DNA of 64,000 nt from Incurvaria masculella. Its lineage: Eukaryota > Arthropoda > Insecta > Lepidoptera > Incurvariidae. A model generated the notes under the pieces. The model was not told where the DNA came from. It was given only the letters and a program-made list of their open reading frames with translations, and did no database searches. The position numbers were made by a program, and so were the translations under genes. The stretch is taken from contig OX335642.1 in assembly GCA_946894095.1 (NCBI GenBank), positions 21,401,021 to 21,465,020 on the forward strand. The letters are read 5' to 3'. This document shows, in pieces, positions 1-11,500 of this stretch (positions within the stretch are counted from its first letter, which is position 1; each line of letters begins with the position of its first letter).

Positions 1-429
1 TAATCTGTATTTGTAAGTAAGAGGTTTGACTATGTGTATACAATTTTATACAATAAACTTTTTTACTTTACTTTTACTTTACTAGAACCTAATCCTGTGC
101 AGGGCTCTGATAATTACTGTTGACTGTGGATTAGACATATTAGCTGGAATGTTCTTTTCTGAGTAAATTCCATTTTTAGACGTTTGTTCAAGCAAAATCT
201 GTTTCACGTTACAGTTCAGAATCAGGTGGGACAACCAATTTTTCAGCTGGAATGCGAAAACGAACAACAATCCTCATAAGAATAACGAATAACGGCCCTG
301 GTGATCGATTCGTTTGGCATCCGGTTTTTTTTTTGTCTCTTTTCTGCTGCAATCTGTCTCCCTTTTGGACATTCAACAGTATGTTGGTTTCTCTTTCTCA
401 CATGTCTTGCCTGGTATGTGACCAATGTC

Positions 430-1195
430 ACATCCAAATATATTTTTTTTTCTTTAGTTCTGCTAGGGCTTGATTAGATCCTGGGGAATCTTTCTCTTCA
501 GTCGGCGAGCCTCCGATTTTTTTTGCCAAAATGTTAGGGAGTTTTGTAATTCTAGCTTTATATGATTTTATCTGTCTCTCTTATCTCTTGTTTGACAGTT
601 GGCGGTCCATATCAAGGTCACGGTGTATCAAGTCGTTTGGTACAAACCAAGGAGCATTTGTTATCATGCGGAGCATTTTATTTTGGAAATGTTGGATGAT
701 TTCTATGTTGGAGTGTGAGGCTGTTCCCCACAGTTGGATGCCATACGTCAAGACTGGTTTTAATATGGCTTTGTATATTGAAATCTTGCTTTCGAGGTGT
801 AGTTGAGACTTTCGACCAATTAACCAGTACAGCTTCCGCAATTGTATCCCAAGTTGTTTTCTCTTTGTAAATATGTGTTTTGTCCAAGTGAGTCGTCTGT
901 CCAGATGGAGGCCAAGATATTTGACATGATCTGACTGAGGGATTGTGACATTGTTCAGCTTGACAGGAGGACAAGTGGCTCGTCTCATGGTGAATGTAAC
1001 GTTCACAGACTTTGCTTCATTTGCTTTTATTCTCCACAGTTTTAGCCAATTTGAAACTCTATCCAGACTATTCTGAAGGATGAGCGAGGCAGTATTTGGG
1101 TCGCTGTGGGAGGCTAATATAGCTGTGTCGTCTGCAAACATACCAGTAGTGGTATCATCGGACAATGGCAGGTCAGCGGTACCGTTTCAGTCTAT
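430..1195 (-). pseudogene. Jockey-like LINE, 3' part of reverse transcriptase
   Basis: The minus strand encodes the C-terminal half of a non-LTR reverse transcriptase. Visible features are the catalytic FADD box in FADDTAILASH, then YLGLHLDRRLTW and a YKAILKPVLTYGIQLWG stretch typical of jockey-type elements. The frame is open from 1165 to 581. It then meets a stop, although recognisable protein (KSYKARITKLPNILAKK) continues to about 430. Everything upstream of the FADD box is missing, so this is a 5'-truncated dead copy. It lies past the last visible exon of the minus-strand host gene, presumably in its next intron. An ACTTT-rich run at about 50-85 looks like the tail of another LINE on the plus strand. 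Confidence 0.85.
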
Positions 1196-1269
1196 ATATA
1201 TTTTTTTTATTATTAAAAGTTTTCGACAGGCAGCATATGCTGATGCTCCTAAATCCAGTGTTTAACTTG

Positions 1270-2245
1270 ATACATTTAGTTGCTAAGTGGTTTTTAATTT
1301 TTTGTTTTGTTTTTTTTTTGTTATTTTTCTTTACATTAGATTTTGTTTGACATGGTTATCCAGTCTATTTTTGAATTGGTTGGTGGTCGTAGCGTTAATC
1401 ACATCTTCTGGGAGTTTATTCCACTACTCGGTTGGTTATGTAGTTTTTGCGAGTATTCGTTCAAGAGGCCGTGACTTGCAGTTTCATGTTGTGCCCTCGA
1501 AGATGAACATTCTGGTTGCGTGCAAATATTTCAATGAGTTCTGGGCAGTCATACTTAAAGGTGAGAATTTTGTAAACTTCGATTAGGTCCCCTCTTTGAT
1601 GGCGTGACTCCAGAGTAGGCAGGTTTAGAGCTTCAAGCCCCTCTTTTCGAAGCTCAGGTTACGTAGCTCAAGGGGGATCTTGGTGATCTTCGTTGTACCC
1701 GTTCCAACTGCTGGATGTCTTTGTCAAAGTAGGGTTGCCAGATCTGGAAACCATATTCCAGAAGGGGCCGTACAAAGGTTTTATAGATTTTGAGCATAAC
1801 TTCTGGAGTCAGCATATGAAACACTTTTTTAATTAGGTATATAAGAGAGTTGGTTCTTTTTACAATTTGGGTGATATGAGGTTCCCACTTCAAATCAAAG
1901 TTGATTGTGATCCCAAGATCCTTTTGAGATGTAACTGGTTGCAACTGCGTGTTGTCCAGGTAGTATGGTAGCTTGGGGTTCTTCTTTCCAAGATGGAGTA
2001 CTGAGCATTTTTGAGAATTTAGCTTGATGAGCTAATCCGAAGACCAGTGGTGGATGTTGATTAGATCACCGTGTAGTTGACTGTGACCAGTCGTTGAATT
2101 ATCTAAGTACTTTGAATTGTCTGCGAAGAATATAAAGTTGGATTTGATGATACCATGCAGATCAGTAATGAAGATGTTGTAGAGGGTTGTGGCTATCACC
2201 GAACCTTGAGGAACTCTGCTCCAGACAGGCCTTGGAGTCAGTCTA
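1270..2245 (-). pseudogene. CR1/Jockey-like LINE reverse transcriptase fragment (second family)
   Basis: A different LINE family from the neighbour at 430-1195. Reading leftward, the minus strand gives a VPQGSVIATTLYNIFITDL motif, a degraded FADN in place of FADD, YYLDNTQLQPVTSQKDLG, and RPLLEYGFQIWQPYF plus a Q-LERVQRR segment. The longest open part is 1944-1654. Stops and frame changes occur before and after it, including one after the HHWSSD segment. The 5' region is absent. This is a dead insertion downstream of the 2534-2385 exon. Confidence 0.8.
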
Positions 2246-2384
2246 GCTTATTTTTGGGGCGTAGAGCGGGTCTACTATACATTTTTCCAGCGGTCAATAT
2301 AAATAGAATGGTCAACAAAATATTAGGAATCAACCGTTGAGTGACACACGCGTTCCGTGAGCTACAGTAAGGCGCAGTGGTTAC

Positions 2385-2534
2385 CTGTGCGGCAAGCGTG
2401 GCCGCGTCGGCGACGCTGCGCCAGAGTCGTCGCGCGGCGGAGGTGGTGGTGGGAGCGGCGGAGGGGGGCGCGTGCGCGCGTGTGCAGAGCCGCTCCACCG
2501 CGCCGCGACCCACCGCCAGCGGCGAGCTCTTCAC
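2385..2534 (-). CDS. Exon 6 of the ZNF292/Rlf-like gene
   Basis: 150 bases and 50 residues (VKSSPLAVGRGAVERLC to VADAATLAAQ), with an Ala/Pro/Thr-rich middle. The acceptor is GTTGCGCAG and the donor GCACAG-GTAACC, phase 0. The next exon must lie left of position 1, because the 2384-1 stretch holds only LINE debris and no matching exon that I can see. Confidence 0.8.
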
Positions 2535-5500
2535 CTGCGCAACACCACACAGCTATAAATCTGCTTCCATGCTACTACAACACATGCAGAAAAGATGCTT
2601 TAATATGTCTCATAGGATGACATGACTCCCTTGTACATGACGCTCGCACTGTCGACTGGACCCCTGTGGAGGGTACGTCTGTGGACAGCATGGTGGATAA
2701 TATTATTAAAAAAATTACTCTGCTTTAAGATAAACATGCACCAATGAAGCCCACAAAAATCAAGCGAACACCTGCACCTTGGATCACGGACGAAATTCGA
2801 GAATTCATGGGCAAGTGTGATCGAGCCAAGAGTCGTCATAAAAAAAAAAACAAATCGGTGGAAAATTGGAATCATTATAGACACTTGAGAAATCATTGTA
2901 CACAGATGTGTCGAAAGGCCAAACGCAGTTATACACAATTCAATAGCGACCTTAAGTCCCAATGATGTCTGGCGCTTCCCTAAAACGTTAGGCATTGGCA
3001 AATCTGCTTCGACAGAACCCTTACTAGTTGACCTGGAAAATCTTAATATTTTTTTTTATACTCCTACTACTACAGTTGACCCCTCTACTAAAAAATTCAC
3101 TTGCGATACGCTTCCATTACATGTTCCCAATTCAGACAAACCATTTGTTTTTTCTCTCACCTCAGACGATGATATAAGGAAAGCTATCTTATCAATAAAA
3201 TCCCTCCGTTCCTTTGAATGTGACCTTGGCAATCCCTGAGCACCGTTCATCCTCTCACTCAAACTCATTTACAGTTCAGGCTGCCAGACTTTAGAATGAG
3301 CTGCCCGACGAAGAAAGAATAAGTGAATCTCTAAATTCATTTAAGTACAGAGTTAAGAACATATTTAAGCAGAAAAAAATATATGTTAGCTAATGTTTAT
3401 TTGTATAACTATTTTCAGTGTCACATCAGTGTTTAATCAGAAAATTTACTGTAGTTGCGTATGTGTGTGTGTCTATGATTTTCGTTTAAAGTCTTTTTTT
3501 TATATAGTCTTGTTTTTTAATAGTTTTTAAGAAAAACATTTTTTTTTATGTTTGGCTTCTACTACTCTATACACTTTCTATTTCGGTAGGGTTAGCTGTA
3601 AGATATTGCTTTTTAGGGATAAGCTCGCCCTTTACATGTATGTATCAAAGAGTAAAATAAAAAATAAATAAAATAATAGGTCGAGAGCGGTGGCCATCCC
3701 TAGACCTGTCCTCGATAGAAACCCTGCTCTACTGCCAATAGGCCTAGAAATGTTCAGTAAAGCTATTGAAAGCTGAGTTCATCAAATTCTTAGAGTATTT
3801 TTTATGCAACGCATTATGGGCGTCTAGATGGCTCGAGGATGGTAGGCTGAGGTAGCAGTGGCCAATCCTGCGTTCGGTAAATCTGCACAATCTTGGTTTT
3901 CCTGCATTGCACTGTGCTGTACTCAGAGTTATGAAGCATAAATATTAACGATTGGTCTATTCAGTTGGAATAAAGAACGATGTTACGAGTGGTCTCACTT
4001 GGAAGATGTGGAGCCCTGGTGGGACACCGAGCTTCGGGAGGCAACCCTAACCTAACCGGGATTCAGAAAGTTTTGTCATCGTTTTTCTCACGAATCATGA
4101 GGTTCCACGTTTGGCATTTCAAAGTGTTGGAGGCGCTCCATGGTCCTCGCCAATCACTGACACTGAACGCTACACTACACTTACACCTGCAGTCGACATT
4201 GCCAATGTAAGAAGATTAACACGCAGTAAGGTTTCAAGAGGACAAAAAAACACAGCCCAAATCAGCCTTGATGCTTGAGGTCAAGTGTTTCTGACCAGGA
4301 AAAGCAACTGACACTATTGTCATCGTCAGTGTGGGAAGGAAAGGCCTCTCGTAACATAAAATAAACAAATGATCTGAAGTGGAAAGGGGATGGTAGAATC
4401 ACGCTGAACAGTTCCTCAGAGCACTCGCCGTGGAACAAGCGATTGAACACCCTTATGGAGCCGACAGCCCTCTCAATTAGAGTAGTTCTGGAGTTAAAAA
4501 TAATTATAAAAACATGCATTGAAATGGCTACGTTGGCCAGCTGATCCACGCGGCGCCGCCCCTCTCCTACCACCCGTCCCACCTCCACCTGACCACTCAG
4601 AGCACAATTGGATGGCTCACCAATTCGATGAACTGATCGCGCCGGTCCAGCTTGAAGAGCAGCATGAGCTCCGTGTCGGCCAACTGCTCCAGCACGTCGG
4701 CAGTGAACCCCGCATCCGCTGCCAGCCGTGCGCCCACACCCCCCTCCTCACCGCCGGCCGCACCAACACCTGACCATACATATTTGTTTCATAGCAATAC
4801 AGCCAAGACCATATAAAATGTATAGACTCGATTACCCTAAACTTTAACAGTGCAAATTTCTAAAAATCTCCACGTAGCCTCTGACCTAAGTGCATTTCCT
4901 ATAATGTCAAATATTTTACCACACTGTATCTTACTCATTCCTTCATATTTTCGGGATTTTAAATTATTTATCAGCCATAAGGAAAATACGTTTTTCAAAC
5001 GCCAGTTGCGTGACATGAGACAATTCATAAAATTAAAAATGAGACCCAGCTGAAAACATTCAATTTCATAAATGTTGATAAGAATACTTATTTTATTTAG
5101 AGAAATATCCAAGCAACTTCTTGACAATGTAAAAAAAATACTGATCTGAATTATGAGGGTGACAATTAGTCAAGTCAACAATAAACAATATAATAATAAT
5201 AATAAAGCAAACAGTACATAAAAGAGATGGCTGAAGCAGCCAAACTATTACAGACAGACAAAAACATTTAAAGAGACATGACTGTTCGGGAGAGAAGCCG
5301 TTTCAAGGGGGAAAAAACCCTTTGAGAGTGAAGACAACAGTGTTAGAACGACCTTTGAGAGAGTAAAGACCATTTGATAGGAGTCCTGCTTGAGAGATCG
5401 TTTGTGAGGGAAAAACGTTTGAGAGGTACAAGAACTCTAGACGGGCCGTTTGACCATTGTGACCATTTGAGAGGGACCAGACCATTTGAGTGACAGTATC

Positions 5501-8500
5501 TTTAAAAGTGACAAGACTATTTGTGAGATAGAGGAACCTTCGAGACGGACGAGAGCGTCAGTGGCGACCTTTGGGGGTGGCGAGCAGGGCAACCGCCCGG
5601 GGCCTCATCAGTAAAAATATATTAGTTACTAATCGTACTAGTATTGATGTGGACTGAGAACTAAACACACTGTTTAAGAACAAACAGTAGAAAAAGCCGC
5701 AAACATAATTTCTAAATTCCTGATTATTTTAAGACAATAATGAACCTTATTTTATCATGATTTATAACTTTGTATCTTTGTGTTTATAATTTTTTGTTAA
5801 TTTCCAATAAACAATTTTGAAATTCGAAATTTATTTATTTACAATTTTTGCATTTCACATCAACCATACATTAAATTCCAGAAAGGCAAGGGATCTCGCA
5901 AAGATCTAGCCGCCTGGAGCCTCGCAATAACTAAGGCCGCCCCTGGAGAGCGTTCACAGCTAAGACCATCAAAGAAACTGTTATGAAAGACAATAGGTGC
6001 GTACCAGGCGGTGGTCGTATCCTCGCCATGACGGCGGTCACAAGATTGAGGGCGAGCTGCGAGGAGCTCTTGGAGGCGGCGAGCTGCTGCAGTCGCGTCA
6101 GCAGCGCACCGCCGCGCTCCTCCGTCAGCCATGCCACCACTGCACACACATGCACAAGTTACGAAAGAGGGAGTCATGGCAGCGCAGAAAGAGAATAATA
6201 ATACAAATTATAAAGGGAGTTTTGCATAATTATTTATATTACGGTGGTCAGAAGAAATGTATCACTTTTTTTTCTTGTTGGCACTGGAGTAGTGGCTTGG
6301 TTTAAGGTGGCCCAACCCGCTCAACTCCCCATACAAACGGGGAAAGAAGATCACGCCCATATTTCTTATCAGAGATCCCAAATTTTGCTCAAGAGAGCTT
6401 TATTTGATCGAACTAGATGTCTGATGACCGTTGGCATTGCAAAATTGTGTCTGGTTTCTAAGTTATAAGGTCCGAAAGTTTTATACAATAACTTTGGAGG
6501 TTGATTACGCAATGATAAAGTAAGAATTTCGTAAAAAGATTAGTCATCAGACATAGCTTATTTAATCAAGATTTATGATCTATTTGGTTTTTGTTAGATT
6601 TTTGACTACAACGGTCGTGGTTTACTTTTAGCTATAAGTCGTTTTGAAATTAAAATTTTCGTAAATCTTACCAAATCATACACTATGCACATTGTTTTCC
6701 TCATCACGGATCCTGTCTTTTTCTTTGAAACAGAGAAGGTCCCAGACCGCAACAGCACGGTTTTGTACAGTGCCCGCGAATTAGTTAGTCCCGCCGGGTT
6801 GGGCCGCCTTAAGGTCCTTGCTTGCAGTAGCGATTGGTTCGGGTCACCTCCTTCCGTAAAATATGATTTAGAGAGGCGATGGCTGGACCCGGCTCGTGAA
6901 CGGGTGCTGTGGGGAATAGCCTGCTCCAATTGGCAACATATTACATGCCCGGCTTAGTATTTGAAAAATAGACTGATATTTGTCATGAACTGTTGATTTT
7001 TGTGAATTTATAATAATTTAGTGATTTTACCTGTTGTTTTTTCTGCTTATTACTGCCAAACTTACTATTTATGTTACAAGGAACTAAAACAACTTATTTA
7101 CACAAACGGGGAAGGGTAAGCAGTGGCAAACACTTTTATAAACTTAGACTAACTGTATTTTAAAAAATTCCAACAAAGTTTTTCGACACTTCTTCGTTGT
7201 GAATGTTGAACTGGCTAATGATAAAATATGACAAATCGAAGTTTTTTTTTTATGCGACCTGACATGGATGGCTAATACCACACAACTACCGTTATGATAT
7301 TAGCCCAATACACCACATTCCCGAAGGAATTTGGTGCCATGGCAGGACCTTCCCTTTATGAGCACGGCTACATTGAACTGGATGGAAAACACGGACAATT
7401 TTTCATTGCCGCTTCGACCATCTTTTCATCCAATGCGATGGTACCAACCCGGGGGGGTGCTTAAACCCTACCACCTAGTAGGGAAAGGGGACCTACAGTT
7501 TTACATGGATTCCGAACCATGGAGCAGCTCGCATTCGTGACGAAATGCACTTATCTCACTCGGAAAGAGAAAGACAGTGGTGCATGTCGGTATTGAACCC
7601 AGGCCTCTGGTATGCTAGGCCAGTCCCCACGCCACTAGGCTACGAACCGCTCAGTGCAGTGCAGTGTGCTGCCTATGGATGATGAATAAACAACAAAGTC
7701 AACCTCACAATGCTTAAGCGAAGTGTCAGCAACTCATGCTGTTAACACTTCACTTAAGATCGACAAAGCATGAGAGTAAGAGGTCCGGTTCAAATGCAAC
7801 AAAACGATCGATGATATTGCTAAACTTGTACCATCCGTCGTATGTATCATCTCTCTGCTGACATGAAACTAATCTTGTGCATCAGGGACACAACCGATTG
7901 TAAAAATAATACAAGTTCTAAATATGGTTGTCAATTGTTCAATCTGGAAAAGGGCAGTCGTGTCCTATACCCGCTCACCAACAGCCCTGATATGTGTAGC
8001 TGGGCAATGTCATGATACCCCGAGACACAAAGGTCAAGGATCTCAGTGTTACTTTTGACTCGCACCTCACATTTAATCCGCACATCAGAGCCTTTACAAA
8101 AACTTGCCAAACTAGGTTACGTGCTAGTTAGTGCGAGAGCCGTTCCTTACAAACACTAATATCTGTGGACTCGTCTGCCATAAAGCTACTCTTCGCGGCT
8201 CAGTTTGGTCTAAACTCATGCTGGAGAAGATTGAAAAAGTTTCTTACGATCTTTATAATATAAATTACATGGGTGTAATATTTGCCATTATCTCTTGGAA
8301 TGCTCAGGTTCGCACTTCTGGAACTAATATCGGGGTACCTTTAATGTGCCAGACAATTAAACAGATTGCGGCAACCGGGTCTGTTTGCCAAGCATATCAC
8401 GTGAACCCGCTCGCACTACTGGTCGAGCCAAACACTCTTCAATGCAATGCCCGCCCGGTGATGACCAAGAGGATGTTTGAACGTGCCCGCATACGATTTT

Positions 8501-11500
8501 TGTATGACAAAAAACTAAGAATAAGGATAATATGAATATATAAAGTACTAAATATGCATACAAGCATCAGACTAGACCCACCGGCATCATCCTCCGGCGG
8601 CTCTGCGTTGGCATCGAGCAGCGCCCGCAGCACCGGTGGCGCCCATGGGTCCGGCGCAAGCGCCCGCAGCGAGCGTGCCTTTCGCACCAGCGCCGCCTGC
8701 CACGGCGCCGGCTCGGCCTCCCCCGCCGCTGTCGCCACCTCCGCCTCCAGCCGGAGCAGCGCCGCGTCTAGCGAGTCGCGCAGCGCCGCGCACCGCGCCT
8801 GCTGCCATTCCGACTGCAACATGCACTAAATTCTGTTAAAACTACCGTTCCATAGATACTACTTGTATTTCGCTTAGCCAAAGTATAACTACCGATTGTC
8901 AATTCGAATGGTTATCCCTTACTGTACTGACTATTGCATGTCAAAATGACAATCGGAACTCATGCTTTAGCTAAGCTAAGTCCAAGTAATGTCTATGAAT
9001 TTCAACATGAGATTCTAGAACCTTTACATGAATACATGTCAATGTTTCCAAATTGTAACGCCAGTATTTGTTGGAAGTGCACGCTCAATGCTTGTTAAAC
9101 ATCTTGAATGGAGCTGTGCGTGTCTGTTGTCTCTATATTATTTGAAAATTCAGAAAAGACTGTATCAGCATGTTTTCATTGGCTACCTTTTGTGCACTCT
9201 CTAGAGCCAGCTTTCACATTAATGTCTCCAGCAGGGAACTGTCTACGTACTAGTCGTGGGCGGTTTTCGCTAATCTTCATAACAGTTTGTAGCTGTTCCT
9301 GCTTATGCTGAAAGCTGGTTGCACAAACAAAAAAACGAAAAAAAATATTATCTACTATATAATAATATGTAATAATAATAAACCTTTTACAAATGCAACA
9401 TTTCGCATCTGTGCTGTTAACTGTTGATGAGTTCCCTCGTTTGGAGCCAAACTTGAGAGCAGTAGCCATGCCATGGTGACACTTAGAAAGGGTTATCATA
9501 ATTGAATGTGTATACAAAATGGTGTGTATGTGCTGTTTGTTGACTGTTGAGGAGTTCAATCGTTTGGAGCCAATATTGAGTGCAGTAGCCATGTCATGGT
9601 GACACTTAGAATGGGTTATCATCATGTATCAACTCAGTAGGATAAGAGTAAGTGGTTCTAATTCATAATACATACAAACATTGCAAGTTAAATAAAAGCT
9701 TGCAATAAAAAATAATTTACCTATTCTAAAAACACTAAAGAACCTTATTGCAAAGGGTAAAAATGATTTTGACATGAACAGAAAAACTATAATCTTATCA
9801 TATTATAGCGTACCAATTAAATTTTTAATCTAAGCTCAACCGCACAGTTGTCGCAATAATGCCTTCCAAGTTCACGAGAAAACAAACTAAAGTAGGCACC
9901 AACGCGCGCCGCAACGTACTGGGGCGGCGTAACATTCTTAGCTCGCGAAAAAACGTGAGCGAGCGCACACCCATCCGCGCCGCAGCGCAATTCGTTGCGT
10001 GCACAATTGCCAGTGCGAGAGCCACAGAACAAAAAGAACGGGTAGAAGGAGTAAGTAGGCGGAAACAGCGTAGCCACTAGTACGCGGAGCTCGGCGCACT
10101 TCGTGATTCGCGCTCAGCAGTCGTGTTTCGTCACTACTTCGGCGCTGTCGACCGCAACTACTGCACGATAAACTCGCGAAGCAAGAACGATGCCCTATTG
10201 TGCCATTTTGGAGTGCAAAAACGATAGCCGAACACACAATTTAACAAAAGGAGGCATATCATACCATCGATAAGTTTTATTTTATTTAATTTCGATTTAA
10301 ATTCGAAAATGTATGCAAAATTTGACGAACACTTCAAAAGTCAAACAAAAATTTACTCTAATACCCACATTTTAAGGATTGGTTTGCATCAATCTCATAC
10401 AGTGTTCTCGAAATTTCTGTCATTCACGATTATTTTTATATTCTAAGGTGATGCCTCAGCTACTCAATAAGGGATGTGACACATCGAATCGACATTGAGC
10501 TATCGATGTTTATGTATGTTTACAGTGATGATTGGACATGGATGATTAATATAACAACAATTGTTATTAAATTAGGATATTACACCGCATTCCCGAGAGA
10601 GCTTTAGTGCTATGGCTATATTAAACTAGTCAGAAAACGAGTACTGGTTCATTACCGCACCGGCTGTATTTTATTGAATTTTATTGTACCAACCTAGGCT
10701 GGTTTCCGGTATATCACTTACCCCTGTTTTCACCACCTCCAGTTACCTGAAATCCGATAGTTAACTTTCGGCTACATGCAATATTTGTATGATGTAACTG
10801 AAAGATAACTTTGGGATTTTTGTAGCTGGAGGTGGTGGAACCGGGCGTTAGTAATTCGCATATAATTATGTATTATACCTACATTACAAAAAAAAAACAA
10901 TGTAATCTGAAATCTGCACTCTCTCTGTTTCTGTTTGTATATTAATATAACGGAAACAATTATTAAATAATGAACTGAATCTTTCTTAATTAATGTTTAA
11001 AGGCTAGATTAAACTAACTGATTCTGAATGGTAAATAAATATATTGACTGACATCTAGTGGTTGGGGGCAAATGTTTGTGGTTGGCGATCGAACCTGGAC
11101 ACAAACTTTCACGAGAATCGGTTTAGAAATGCGACTTGTAGAGGAGAACAGCCGCATAGGCGGACAGCCGGTCGCCGGATATACGAAAGCATTTTTGCCC
11201 AAGCTGAAACGAGAAACTTCGCGCTTCGCTCGGTCAAAACGTTACGATATATTGTTTAATAAAATGTAGTACAAAATATATCGATACTCTGACGGATGAC
11301 GTCACGATTTAGCCACATCCCTAATTGAGTAGCTCTCATGACTATGCAGTGCTGGGATTTTATCATATTTGTGCGATAAATGTACCGTCGGTACTATTTA
11401 ATACCGTGACATTAAAACCTTTAAATATATTATTATCAGTCCTAAGATACGAAAATTGTCACTTCGCTTCAAATAGAATCACATTTTGCAATATTTGAAT

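Noticed and set aside
8554..8839. Overlapping Ser/Ala/Pro-rich plus-strand frames and a Gly/Ala minus-strand frame
   Set aside because: Shadows of the GC-rich exon 3 of the minus-strand gene; the phase-matched splice sites favour the SEWQQARCAALRD frame.
9176..9625. 149-codon minus-strand frame with an internal repeat (CHHDMATAL/CHHGMATAL)
   Set aside because: The repetition comes from a tandem DNA duplication; there are no splice sites or recognised domains.
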